Positions 1-11,159 of a stretch of 64,000 bases of DNA are shown here, one piece after another; the first letter of the stretch is position 1; each line of letters opens with the position of its first letter. The notes under the pieces were generated by a model, which searched no databases, was not told the DNA's origin, and worked only from the letters and a program-made list of their open reading frames with translations. The DNA comes from Casuarina equisetifolia (taxonomy: Eukaryota > Streptophyta > Magnoliopsida > Fagales > Casuarinaceae): NCBI GenBank assembly GCA_028551475.1, contig CM052361.1, forward strand, positions 18,913,274 to 18,977,273. Direction: 5' to 3'. The position numbers and the translations under genes were made by a program.

Positions 1-1311
1 TGCTTTTCATTCCTCTCTCCACTAATGTAAGCCAATCATCTAATCAAAAATCAATAGGACTTTTATAAGCTTGTAATGTAAGGCTGGGCTAGAGGTAAGA
101 TGAAAGTCATTTAGGCTAAATTCACCCATGAACACATTGCTTTCTAGGATCTAATTTGAGCTTTTGTCACTTCCTTTCTTTGTTTTCTCTTTTTTTTTTC
201 ACAAATGATCTTTTTATCACCACTTCTCTCATTTATTTTTTTTTTTCCAAAAATACTTGATTTCACTTGGATTTTGACACTTACAAAAGTCACAATCATG
301 CTTGCAATCATAAAGTAAGTAGTAGGACTAGAAATGTAACCATTATAATCTTATCTTGTTGATGACATCCAACTACTATGCAAAAGTCAATTTCTGAACC
401 TTTAGTTGCTTGAATTTGACAATAAGCAATAAGAGAATTCCATTCTTGGACAGATGTTGCTTTTTTTTTTTTTTTTTTCATTCACAAAAGCAACATATTA
501 TGCTACATAATCATTGCAATCAACATTCTTCCCATATAACATCCTTCCCCTCGACTTCTCTTCACTCATATAGACTTATATCCTAAAAATCAATATGTTC
601 AAGGGTGTAGGACGAAAAGATAATTTGTCAAAGGCTCAAGGGTATATATATGTGGGTGTTAAATAAAAAAAAAATAGATATGAATCAAGGCTCAGCGGGG
701 TGACTGGTGATAAATAAATAAGGTTGGCTTGAAAGGCTCAAACGATCCAAAAAATGGCCTAAATCATTTTCTCAATTAGATGTAGCTTAGGATTTCGCCT
801 TAAGAGAAAATCAAACAAATTCTAAGATTCAGGTGAGATCTAAGAAAATCACATACTTCACATGAATGTTCTCTAGAGATACACACAATTTCAAAAATGA
901 AGGACTTTTAGTGCTTAATAGGTGGATCAACATAATCAAAATCACACTTAATTCACACCATAATCGTAGGTTTGAATAAAATCTATATCTTCCAAAGAAT
1001 CACCAAGAATTCACAACATGGGATGTAATCATGACATAAAAAAAAATTTTCAATCAAATTTAGCACAAAAGTTCTTTCCCTACCCCCAAACTTGAATGAA
1101 GCATTGTCCTCAATGCAAAAACAAAAGAAAACAATAATAAAGAAGAATTAGGAATGAGAAAACTCCCTTGATTGTAGGTTAGATCCACATAGAGCTTTGA
1201 GGAGATGGTGGTGACAAAACTTTCAATGAAAAGATGAACAAAAATGCTTGGGTTGCCTCCCAAGAAGTGCTTGCTTTATAGTTTTCAGCCAAACTATCCT
1301 CCACATGTTGC
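1..1311 (-). other. Non-coding 3' internal region of gag-only element 1
   Basis: The sequence matches 21930-23215 of the second copy almost base for base, with small indels. On the minus strand it follows gag. Beyond a short gag-frame tail around 1179-1311 I see no coding potential. It contains poly(T) at about 461-478 and A/T-rich runs. In the second copy the stretch next to the 3' LTR reads AGTTTGGGGGTTT on the minus strand, a likely polypurine tract; the equivalent lies outside the window here. Confidence 0.75.
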
Positions 1312-2958
1312 TCAAGGAGGATGAAACTCCAATAGTTTAGGAGACAGCTTGTGTCGTTTGATTGTTGAGCATTCTTCAATAAGCACAACTGTCTCATATA
1401 CTTCTAGCTTTCTTTTGTTCTCCAATTTCTCTTTCAAAAGTTTTGCACAACTAGATATGTGAACTGGAGCATCTGCAAAAGGAATGTTAATGTGCAGTTT
1501 TAAAGATATATCAAGGAATTCCAAAAACTGTTTATCTTTTACGCGTTGCTGGAATCTTTGGGGAGATGAAGCTGGAGGCATAAAGGACATAGGATTTTCT
1601 GGAACAAGCTTGCTCCTAAGTGCCTCCTCAAGTTGCATGTTGACATCTTTATCATTATCTTTGAGACTCTCCTTGTCAACATCAACTTCTCCTACTTGCT
1701 TGCCACATGTTGGGGTTATTGCCTCTACGGTATCTTCAAGACTTTTCTCTATATCACTAGGCAAAAGACCCTCCTGATTCTTTGAGATCATACTAATGAG
1801 CTGACTCATTTGTACCTCTAATTTTCGGATTGAAGCTTCTTGTCTCTGAAAGCTCGCTTCTTGATTATGAAATTTTGCTTTAATCCCCTCTGTAAAGTTT
1901 TGGGTGGTGACGGCTAGCTCATTGATTATGTCCTCCAAGTTAGGTTTCACCTCTTCTGTTTGCATAAATGTTGGTTGCGGTCTCATCTCATTTGGGTTAC
2001 TGTATGAAAAAGTTTGATGGTTGTGCCATCCCGGATTTTACATGTTGGAGTAATAATCATTTTGTGACCTGCTAGGAATCCTAACAAAATTAGCATAATC
2101 ATTATAATAAGCATAAGGGTTACCTACTTGACATTCTGTGCTTGCATGTTCTTCACCATAAAATTCACATGATCTACTTTGATGTCTCACAACTGGAGTA
2201 TTTAGGTTGTCTATCTTCTCATTGAGCACTTCCAATTGTGCAGACATTATGGTGAAGATATCTTCTTCATGGACTCCACTTGGTTGATGCATTGGTAGCC
2301 TCTCAGTAGACCATTGATAACTATTGAATGCCGTCTCCTCTAGAAAATTAAATGCCTCTTCTGGTGTTTTGCTATGTAAGTCCCCTCCTGCAGCTGTATC
2401 AATTATACAACGAAGATTCATACTACACCCATCATAAAAAGTTTGTACCTGTAGCCACGTGGGTAATCCATGATTTGGACATATCCTCAAAAGTTCCTTG
2501 AATCTCTCCCAAGCTTCATATAATAATTCATCATTCATCTGCTCAAAAGTGAAAATATCATTACGCAATTTAGCAGATCTTGCAAAAGGAAAGAACTTAT
2601 CAAGAAATTTTTGAGCCAAATCATCCCATATAGTAATCAATCCTGCAGAAAGAGAAAAGAACCAATTTTTAGCTGTATCTCTAAGAGAAAATGGAAATAG
2701 TTTCAACCTAATAACATCTTCTGTAACTCCATGATCTCCAATCATGTCACAGAATTCAATGAATGCTTCAATGTGAGCATTTGGATCCTCATTTGGTAGC
2801 CCACTATATTGCACAGATTTTTGAAGCATCTTGATGAGCACAGGCTTGATCTCAAAGTTATTTGCCTGATTTGCAAGCCTAATGTTTGATGTAGCATTCC
2901 AAAATGTTGGTGTAACATAGTCTTTTAAAAGTCTATATGTATCATCATATCTCTCCAT
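1312..2958 (-). pseudogene. gag: Retrotransposon gag polyprotein, one internal stop
   Basis: The gag capsid protein would package element RNA in cytoplasmic particles. The first part (2038-2958, 306 codons) starts MERYDDTYRLLKDYV and carries the plant Retrotrans_gag pattern: FSLRDTAKNWFFSL near residue 90, LAQKFLDKFFPFARSAKLRN near 115, and LYEAWERFKELLRICPNHGL near 145, ending with a Cys-containing FYGEEHASTECQVGNPYAYY stretch. A single TAA at 2038-2040 interrupts it; the second element has a sense codon (SNTYNLGWH) there. Downstream the same frame continues for 224 codons (1312-1986) with a QEASFQRQEAS coiled-coil-like stretch. Without that stop the protein would be about 550 residues. No pol follows, so the element is gag-only. 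Confidence 0.85.
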
Positions 2959-2997
2959 CTTTGTTACTTAATCTTTCAACAACAGCAACTTAACAAA

Positions 2998-3125
2998 GAT
3001 TTTTTTCTTTTTTGTTTTTCAAGAATTAAAAGAAACGATTTTTTTTTTATTTTTCAAGAATTAAAAGAAACGATTTTTTTGTTTTTCAAGAATAAAAAAA
3101 AGTTTTAAAGGAAAATAAAAGCTAG
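2998..3125 (-). repeat. Short tandem repeats in the element 1 leader
   Basis: About three imperfect copies of a roughly 30-base unit containing TTTTTCAAGAATTAAAAGAA lie between gag and the primer-binding site. The second element carries about five at 24895-25030. Copy number therefore differs between family members, consistent with slippage during reverse transcription or replication. Confidence 0.75.
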
Positions 3126-3178
3126 ATTAAACCTAAAAATTATTCGATATTAATATTAATCAGTAGTAAAACAACCAA

Positions 3179-3196
3179 TCCCCGGCAACGGCGCCA
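3179..3196 (-). other. Primer-binding site, tRNA-Asp type
   Basis: On the minus strand this reads TGGCGCCGTTGCCGGGGA, six bases inside the 5' LTR. This sequence is typical of plant Athila/Tat-like gypsy elements that prime on tRNA-Asp. Confidence 0.9.
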
Positions 3197-3202
3197 AAAA
3201 CT

Positions 3203-4479
3203 TGTTCGGTGAAATCTAAATGCAAGTGAACATGTCGAACAAGTAATATAATGATAAGAAAGATATCGTCCCACAGAGATTGGTGATTACTAGACCAACT
3301 AATTACTAACGGTGAATAACTCCTAGAATTTATCTAACAAACCAAATTAATGGATGATAGATTAACTAACTAAGTCTAAGAAAACTTAATAAAAGAAATA
3401 TGTTAGAGCATATGACTTCACCATAATTACTAGGTACTAATATTGATTATTTATGCTTGCAAGAGAGATAATATCTATGTGATGGCGGAATTTCCTAATT
3501 TATTTACTATCCTATGTCTAGGTATAGCAAACCTACTTAGTTTATTAATTCACTATATCTCTATATATGAATTGAAACAAACCAAATGCATTAGGATCTA
3601 TGAATATTCCCAGTTTACACCAAAAGCCACACAAATAACATGGTATATGTCTATCCATATTTAATTTATGGTTACATATTACAAGAAGCAACTGCATGCT
3701 ATTTCCTGTCGGTCTTTAACATGCAAATCAAGTCATCTAAGTGGTAGCTAATCACCTAAAAGCATTAAACTCCGTAATATGTAACTTCACATAAATAAAA
3801 TATCTTGCAAAACATAATAATCATAAGATTCATACCATCATAATTAGGTTACATCGTAGCTCTAACAAAAATAAACTAAAACATAAAGAAATAATGAGGA
3901 AGAATGATAATAAGAAATAAAGAAGGCATCTTGAATCCAAGAACAAGAAGTCTGTCACCCTTTTTGTCTTCTCTTCAAGAAAACCTTGAATTCTTGGCCT
4001 CTTTCTTGAGTTGTGCTCAATTTCCTCCTCCTCCTCTCTTTTGCCTCTTCTCTTCTCTTAAATAGGGTTTAGATTTAGACCTATCTCCTATCCTAGTAGA
4101 ATTAGGTTTTAGAGACCTAAAACAATTGGGTTTTAGAGACCTAAAATAATTGGGTTTTGAACTCCTAAATTAATTGAGACTTGAATTCCTAACATGACTG
4201 GGTTTTCTATTTAAATAGAAAATCCAATAACAATAGAAAATCTAATAACAATTATCCAAAGCTCAAGCCCATCTTGACTCTCTTGATCTTGATATTATAA
4301 TTTTGCCACACAATAAGCATAAGGTTCTCCATGTTCATCCCTTTTCTCCTTGCCTCCTTATGCTACAAAAACAAGACAAATTCAAATAAATAATAGGAGT
4401 TCAAATATTTTTTCATAAGCATTGTATTATTTATTGCCTAAAAAATAGATAAAATAACTCTATAAAAATAGAGTTATCA
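3203..4479 (-). repeat. 5' LTR of gag-only element 1
   Basis: The LTR is 1277 bp, begins TG and ends CA. It is nearly identical to the solo LTR at 43908-45158 and clearly related to the LTRs of element 2. The end at 4454-4477 is a perfect 10-bp inverted repeat (arm ATAACTCTAT, 4-base loop). A roughly 24-bp tandem unit near 4115-4195 (containing AATTGGGTTTT) is present once more than in the solo LTR. The open reading frame at 3443-3664 recurs in every LTR copy and is probably not translated. Confidence 0.93.
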
Positions 4480-6530
4480 ACATGTGTGACCAAATATCCA
4501 ATATATAAAAGAAACTTTGATATCTTTCTATACCATGCTTTAGAGGCTTGTTTTAAGCCATACAAGACTTTCTTCAGCTTACAAACATCATTCTTTTCTT
4601 CATGCCCTTAAACCATTTTGGTTGCTTTACATATATTTCTTTATCTAATTATCCATGCAAGAAAACATTTTTAAACATCCATTTGCCATAATTTTCATCC
4701 TTTTTTTAGTTACAATTGCCAACAACATCCTTAAACTTGTAATCTTTGCAATAAGATTAGATGTCTTTTCATAATCCAAGCCATACTTTTAAGAAAAGCC
4801 TTAAGCTACCAAGCATGCCTTGTATCTTTCAATGGAACAATCATTTATCTTTTCAATTTAAAGACTTGATGACATGAGATAGGTTTTATATAATCTAGTT
4901 TTGGAACCAACTCCCACATTTAGCTATCTTTCAAAGCCATGAACTCTTTTTCCATTGCCTTTTGCCATTTCTCTTGACTATATACTTCTTTAAATGTTTC
5001 AAGCTTAAACTCATAATTCTCAATAGCTAGACTAGCATTAATAAATTTAGAGTTTGGTTGCTTGACTCTAGTAGATTTTCTTAATATAACAAATGCTTCT
5101 TCTTTAACCTTCTCTAAGTGGCTAGATTTATCTTCTTCTTGCATTTTAATAGGGAAATTCCAATACACCATGGATTTGTAGATTTCTTGGATGTAACATT
5201 AAAATCAATTTTTGTGTGACAATCCATATGATCATCCTTTTTCATAATGATATCTTCACTTGGTTTTTTATTCCTACAACTTCTATGATTAACTTTTACT
5301 ACATTTTTGGACTCCATAAGCCACCATGAAGATGTTTCATCAATCACTACATGATGAGAAATGTAAAACTGATTGGACTCTAAATCATAACATCGTTAAG
5401 CCTTTCTTTCTTCATTATATCCAACAAAGATACATTGAATTGCCTTTTTATCTAATTTTTCACACAAATAGTATACATTTCCAAAGACTCAAAAGTAACT
5501 TATTATAGGCTTACCATTTAATAATCTCTCAAAGGAAGAAATATTCCAAGTCCTTTTTGAGGTAAGTGGTTGATGATATAAGTATTTGTCCATATACTTT
5601 GTGTCCAAAAACATGTAGGTACAATTTTGCTATATATCATACTTCTGCATATTTTAGCTAGATACATATTTTTCTTTCAGCAATTCCATTCTATTATGGC
5701 ATATTAGGACATGTCATTGTCTTTAAATCCCATATAACTTGATATATGATGACAATTTATCTAAAGTATATTCCTTACCATTGTTTGTATGTAAGCGCTA
5801 AATCTTTGTCCTAAATTCATTTTCCACCTTTTCTTTAAATTCAATGAACATGCGAAATAATTTTGATTTTTTTTAAAAATAAACCCAATTCAACCTAAAA
5901 AAATCATCAATAAAGGTCACTATATATTACTTTTCACTAATTGATTTATGCTTTACTTATCCAAGTACATTAAAGTAAACTAGCTCCAATGGTTTTTGAA
6001 CTTGAAATCTTGATTCATTAAAAGGTAACTGATGGACCTTTCCAATTTAACAACCATCACACATGGAGTTTATTTTTACCTCCAACTTAGGTATTCTTTT
6101 CATTATCATTTTGTCCATGATTACTTTTAACTTATTGTGCCCAACATGAATCAAATGTGCATGCTATATGCATGTTATCTTATTCCTCCAAGAATAATCA
6201 ACATATGCTTCAGCAAATAATACATACATAGACTTCAATCTTTGTCCCACCATTATGGGAATCCTTTATACTTATATATGCTTATAAATTTTTACATTAT
6301 CTAGACTAAACAAGATATAATTCCTTGCATTAGCCAATTGAATTATAAATAATAATTTTTTTTGTACTTGGCATATGATATACATTACTAAATTTCATTT
6401 CTAATGGTTTAGCTTGTGACTTACAAATGGCTTGACCAATATGAACAATCAGAAGTTCTTCATTATTGTAGTCACCTCAATCTTATCATGCTCTGTTTTG
6501 AACAAGTTAAATAGGGTGGTTCTTTTATAG
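4480..6530 (-). pseudogene. Decayed Ty1/copia pol (protease end, integrase, start of RT)
   Basis: Reading the minus strand from 6530 to 4480 gives degraded copia pol. First comes a GAG-pre-integrase block (INSMCDGC near 6070, then IGKVHQLPF). The integrase core follows: VTFIDDFFRLNWVYF near 5900, HTNNGKEYT near 5790, HNRMELLKEK near 5690, IFVGYNEE near 5420. Then RKSTRVKQPNSK near 5060, and RT start signs such as LWQMDV near 4690 and KLKKVLYGLKQASKAWY near 4560. Many stops and frameshifts are present. The gag-only element is inserted just after the YGLKQ block, so the rest of RT and RNase H, if they survive, lie left of the window. The 83-codon open frame at 4920-5171 is the best-preserved piece. 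Confidence 0.85.
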
Positions 6531-7367
6531 GTTTATGAGGCTTTGAAGGATAGTAATGGTGGTTTTTGAATGGTGTTATTATGTCTTATGTGGAAGTGTA
6601 AAAAGATCCAGAAAAAAATTAGAAAATAAACTAGTTTGATGGATGGCAGTGTGGATTTCTATACTACTTGTTGGCAACTATGAATAGCTACTCATAAGAA
6701 CTCATAGGTCTTGTAAACTGTTATGATACCATGAAAAATCTAGAGAAGATGACGATGACAAAACTTGCTTTGTTGCTACATGCAAACCTTACAAAAACAA
6801 CAATGGAGCTTTGTAAAATAAACAACAATCCTTTAACTTTGAAGATGAAGAAAGCAAATTACAATTATATACTAGGGGAGAACAAACCCTAAAAGCTATA
6901 CCTCATTTGCTTCAAGCCCAAGTGGTGCTGCATGGTTAAGAAGCAACATAAGGGCTGATGTGGAATAACCAAATATGATGGTAAAAAGGTGCTTATATTC
7001 GAACAATTTGAGTCTTTTCCATTCAATTTCTAGCAATTTTCCTTTCTATGGTTGGATCTTTTACAATAAGCACAATAAAGTTTACCTCATGTTAACATGA
7101 CTAAATTTGAACATCTAGATCCATTTGTTGACGTCGCAAGATGAGGGCCTTCTGTTCTTATTAATCCACCTGTTTATCTAGAACAGTTTGATTTGTGGTT
7201 AATATGAATTCGTTTCTTTTTGGTCTAAAATCCCCTCTTTCGCCTAATCCTTCATCATTACTTTGCATAGGAATGTTGAGTTTGCCCTCGTGGGCTAGTT
7301 CTTACCTCAAACACATGTTGGATAGTTGTGACGCAAAGATTATGGTTGTTGTTTGACTTGAACAAGT
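6531..7367 (-). repeat. Further copia relics (gag zinc-knuckle piece, possible LTR edge)
   Basis: At 6724-6731 the minus strand reads TGGTATCA directly after a CA end (LTR edge at about 6732), resembling a copia primer site. At about 6950-7250 the minus strand gives gag-like remnants, including CAYCKRSNHRKENC and a stretch rich in Arg and Asn. These cannot all belong to one collinear element, so at least two fragments are joined here. A good splice-donor-like AG/GTAAGA occurs on the minus strand at about 7302. I could not set clean borders. Confidence 0.4.
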
Positions 7368-7572
7368 TGAAGATGGCTGGAAAACATCAGCCGTAATAGT
7401 GAAAACACTACAAGAAGAAAAAAGTGCTGAAAAGTATTTTTCTATTATGTATTTTTGTGTAGTATTGGATACAATATATGTGAGTATATTTTGGTACAAA
7501 GTGTCGGTACCCCTATGTGTGCATAGGGTACTCAAGTGGTTGATGTGACCATTGTTGAGATAGGTGTCAACA
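7368..7572 (-). repeat. 3' LTR of the copia element
   Basis: The repeat starts TGAAGATGGCTGG and ends GGTGTCAACA on the plus strand. It differs from its partner at roughly a tenth of positions, mostly transitions, so the insertion is not recent. Confidence 0.92.
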
Positions 7573-7574
7573 TC

Positions 7575-9330
7575 CCCTTGTAAGCTAATTGGTTCGAAAG
7601 GACAGTCAACTTGGACCGCAAAGTGAGAAAACGAGTAGTAGTGAGGCCTTTAGTGAAGATGTTTGCAAGCTGATTGGCAGAGGAGATGAACTGAATGTAA
7701 AGCTGCTTGCGGAGAAAGCACTTACGAATAAAATGATAATCATTCTCAATGTGTTTGGTATGGGCATGAAAGATGGGATTGGCCACAAGGTAAAGGGCAA
7801 AAAGATTGTCACACCAAAGGGTCGGGGGACAGGGAGGAAGAGCACGAAGATCCCAAAATAGATACTCGATCCAATTGAGCTCAGCAGTGGTGTCAGCAAG
7901 GCTCTTATATTCGGCCTCAGTGCTGGAGCGAGCAACAGTCCACTGCTTGCAAGAGCTCTAAGAGATGAGGTTCTGGCCAAGTAAGACACATAACCCACCG
8001 ACAGAGTGATGATCATCATGATCATAGGCCCAAATAGCATTCAAGAAGGCATGAAGGGAAGTAGAGGATGGGTGGGTGAGGCAAAGACCATGCCGAGGAG
8101 TGTTTGCAAGATAGCAAAGAATCCGCTTCACAACTTGCTAGTGAAGAGTAGTGGGAGCATGAAGAAACTGACAAGCGATGTTGATCGCGTAGGCAATATC
8201 CAGACGAGTGAGAGTGAGGTATTGAAGAACGCCTACAATGCTCTTGTAGAGCAAGGGATCTGAAAGAGGGTCGCTGGCCCACTGAGAGAGAGACTCCATG
8301 GTACATGGAGTAGAGACACCCTAGGCATCCATTATGCGAGCATGAGTGAGGATCTTGTGGGTGAACTTTGCCTGATGGAAAAGGAGGCCGTGGGAAGTAT
8401 ACAGAGTCTCAATGCCAAGAAAATAGTGAATAATGCCCAAGTGCTTAATAGCAAACTCCCGATGTAGGGCTATAAGAAGAGCAAAAAAAGGAGCTTGGGG
8501 AGAGCTCATGAGAAGAAGATCATTAACATAAACAAGTAATACCAAGCTATAATGGACAATATGAAGGAGGAAGAGAGAAGTGTTGGCTGCAGAGACATAA
8601 AAGTCAAGGGAGGTGAGGAAGGTGCTGAGGCGTTAGTACCATGCACGGGGGGCCTTTTTAAGGCCATATAAAGACCAATGTAGGCGGCACACATGGTGGG
8701 GCCAAGTAGGATCAATGAAGCCAGGGGGTTGAACCATGTAAACCTCTTTTAGAAGGGTGCCATGAAGAAAAGCCATGGAGACATCGAGTTGACGAAGACT
8801 CCAACCTCGTGAATAAGCCATGGCAATAATAGTGCAAATGGTGACTAATTTGGCCACCAGACTAAAGGTCTTTATGTAGTTAACACTAAGTTGCTGATGA
8901 AAGCCCTTGACCACCTAGTGGGCTTTCTAGCGTTCCAAGGAGCCATAAGAGTGAAGCTTAACTTTATAGACCCACTTGCAGCCAATAGGATGGGCATAAG
9001 AGGGTAGGGGAATAAGATCCCAAGTATGGTTCTAAAGGAGGGCAGTGTATTCAGTAGCCATAGCAGAGCGCCATTAAGGGTCATGGGAGGCTTGAGAGAA
9101 GGTAGTGGGTTCAGAGAAGGGGCGGGGGGTAGCGGTAAGAGCAAAGGTATGCTAGCGGGTGAGAAGACGACAGGTAATAGTGCCATCTTTCAGGCGGGTC
9201 ACCATCGGATGACAGGGAGTGAGAGGAGTGGGGTAGGGGGATGCAGGGGGAGAAGATGAGGGAGGGGAAGTGGTAGAGGGAGGGGATGAGGGAGAGGGAG
9301 GGGGAGAGGGGGATGGAGAAGGAGATTGGG
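7575..9330 (-). pseudogene. Copia reverse transcriptase and RNase H, frameshifted
   Basis: From 9330 downwards the minus strand gives a Pro/Ser-rich linker, HPMVTRLKDGTI, then WKVYKVKLHS-like RT start signs and MVKGFHQQLSVNYIKTFSLV (8855-8914). LRQLDVSMAFLHGTLLKEVYM and LYGLKKAPRAWY follow (8633-8790). The catalytic block is in another frame at 8321-8545: LLVYVNDLLL, so the expected YVDD is YVND at 8519-8530. RNase H ends with NPIFHAHTKHIENDYHFIRK and QLANIFTKGLTTTRF (7590-7786). Several frameshifts and stops plus the D-to-N change show the enzyme is dead. This fits copia pol order; the missing functions would come from related active copies. Confidence 0.9.
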
Positions 9331-9399
9331 CCACAGTGGGGGGGGGGTGTTAGGGGGGAAGGAGGAGGTAAAAGGAGAGGTAAGGAAATAGGGGCAGAA

Positions 9400-10760
9400 G
9401 GTGAAAGGACAGGGGGAATGGAGGAGGTAAGGTGGGCAAAGAGGAAGTGAGTCCCATCAAAGAGAGCATCAGCAGCTATATAAAAGCGATAAGTGTCAGG
9501 ACAGTAACAACTATAGCCGCGACAGGCTAGGTGGGTAACTAAGAAAGATATAGGGATGAGAGCGAGGAGCAAGCTTATGCAGAGCATAAGCGTGAAGATA
9601 AGGAAAAACAACACAACCAAAGACATGAAGATGAGAGAGATCAAAGGGAGAGTGGAAAAGATTTTGCCAAGGGGAAGATTAACCAAGAATAGAGGTAGGA
9701 AGATGGTTGATGAGAGACACGACGGTCTCAAAAGCAAACTCCCAAAAAGGAGGGACAGATGCGTGAGTAAGAAGAGCAAGACCAGTCTTGATGATGTGAC
9801 AATTTTTCTGCTTAGTGGTCCCATTCTGAAACGGAGAGTAAAGACAGGAGACACATTGATGGATCCTGTGAAGGGTGAGGAAGGCACAAAGCTTAATGGA
9901 TAGAAACTCAGGAGCACTATCGCATTGAATAGCGTGAAGAGGATGCTAAAGCTGAGTAGTAACAAAAGAGTGAAAGGTAGTGAAAATAGAGAGGAACTGA
10001 GTGTGAGAAATAAATAGATAAAGCCAGGTATAACGAGAGTAATCATTAACAAAACAAACATAGTATTTATAACCATGACAAGAGGTTACAGGGGTAGGAC
10101 CTCATACATCAAAATGCACCAGTTCAAAGGGAGAAGAGGCTCGAGACTAGGTAGGGGTTGAGGGTGGCGATGACTCTTACGAAGAGTACACGCAGTACAT
10201 AGGGGAAGAAGAGAACAAGAAAAAATAGTATTGGTGGAAGACAAAAGACGAATAACGACATCGGAGGAGGTGTGACTGAGGTGTTAATGCCATAAAAGAA
10301 GAGAGCTAGAAGAGGAAGTAGAGAGGGCAGAAGGAGACACAACAAGAGTTAGAGGCGAGAGGCAGTAAAGGCTGTGATCAAGGGTGCCTCGGAGTAGAAT
10401 CTGACCAATACGAAAAGAGCAGGCAAGGAAGTAAGTATCATAAAATAAGAAAAGACAATGATTATCACGAGTAAAATGAAAAATGGACAATAAGTTTTTC
10501 GTAATACTAGGAACAACAAGGACATTAGTGAGATAAAAAAAAAGAAGAGTGGGGAGAGCAAAAAGTACCAATGTGAATGATGGGGAGGGAAACACCATTG
10601 CCCATTGTAAGCTGCTGAGGCCTTGTATAGGGAGTGACAGTGGTGAGGGCCACGGGACTGTCGGTGACATTGTGGGTAGCACCATAGTCAGTAAACCAGA
10701 AGGCAATATCAAGGGTAGAGGGAGGAGTAAAGGGAAGAGGGTTTAAGGGAGGGGGAAGAT
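9400..10760 (-). pseudogene. Copia protease and integrase, frameshifted
   Basis: The protease begins near 10705 with AFWFTDYGATHNVTDSP. The expected catalytic DSGA/DTGA is DYGA, so the active-site neighbour is lost. TMGNGVSLPIIHIGT follows and then NVLVVPSITKNLLSI-like sequence near 10490. The integrase core is visible at about 10120-10010 (ELVHFDV, YKYYVCFVNDYSRYTWLYL) and at 9860-9690 (FQNGTTKQKNCHIIKTGLAL, then ASVPPFWEFAFETV, LINHLPTSIL), ending HLHVFGCVVF near 9620. The pieces lie in different frames with stops between them. The order protease-integrase before RT establishes copia rather than gypsy. Confidence 0.88.
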
Positions 10761-11159
10761 AGGAGGAGTAGGCTTGAGGAGATAGGCTAATAGAATGGGC
10801 ATGAGATGGGTTGGAGGAGAGGTCAGGAGATGGGCCGTGGGTGGGATTAAAAAAGGAGGTTGGGCCTGGGCTTGGACAGTGGTGTGGGTTGGGCTGAGAT
10901 AAGAGTTATGGGTTACATTTGGGGAGAGGCCATGGGTTGGGCCAGGGAATGGGCCAAGGAGAGGGCTAGGAGAGAGGCCCAAGGACATTGTATATGACTA
11001 AGGGGAGGGAGATGGGCCAGAGGTGAGGTGGGCCGTGGTGGATGAATAGAGGGATGGGCTAGGTGAGTAAGCGGGTTGGGCTACAAAAGAAGAGGGAGGA
11101 GTGGGTTGGGCCAGAGAGGCTTGTAGGAAGTGGGCTTGGGGAGAGGGCTGGGCAGGGTC

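Larger units (their letters stand above)
1..4479 (-). mobile_element. Gag-only Ty3/gypsy-like LTR element, copy 1 (3' LTR lies left of the window)
   Basis: This is a minus-strand non-autonomous LTR element. On the minus strand the order is 5' LTR (3203-4479), a tRNA-Asp type primer-binding site, an AT-rich leader with short tandem repeats, a gag gene, then about 1.3 kb without coding sequence. No protease, reverse transcriptase or integrase is present. The whole internal part is collinear with the complete copy at 20389-26397. From that alignment, base 1 lies roughly 300 bases inside the missing 3' LTR. The element sits in a decayed copia, and the flank right of the LTR starts ACATG, the presumed target duplication. 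It must depend on an autonomous relative for replication. Confidence 0.9.

Noticed and set aside
2998..3125. Tandem units of about 30 bp resembling a CRISPR-like array
   Set aside because: The units are contiguous without unique spacers, lie in a retroelement leader, and the genome is eukaryotic.
4454..4477. Hairpin considered as a MITE terminal repeat or a bacterial-type terminator
   Set aside because: It is always the outer end of an LTR with TG/CA and 5-bp target duplications, so it belongs to the LTR element.
7589..8263. Long plus-strand open frames across the copia RT region
   Set aside because: They are antisense shadows of the copia RT/RNase H on the minus strand, kept open by its skewed composition.
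9111..10076. 321-codon minus-strand frame, Leu/Ser/Pro-rich
   Set aside because: Out of frame with the recognisable integrase motifs for most of its length. It is a shadow frame, not a membrane protein.
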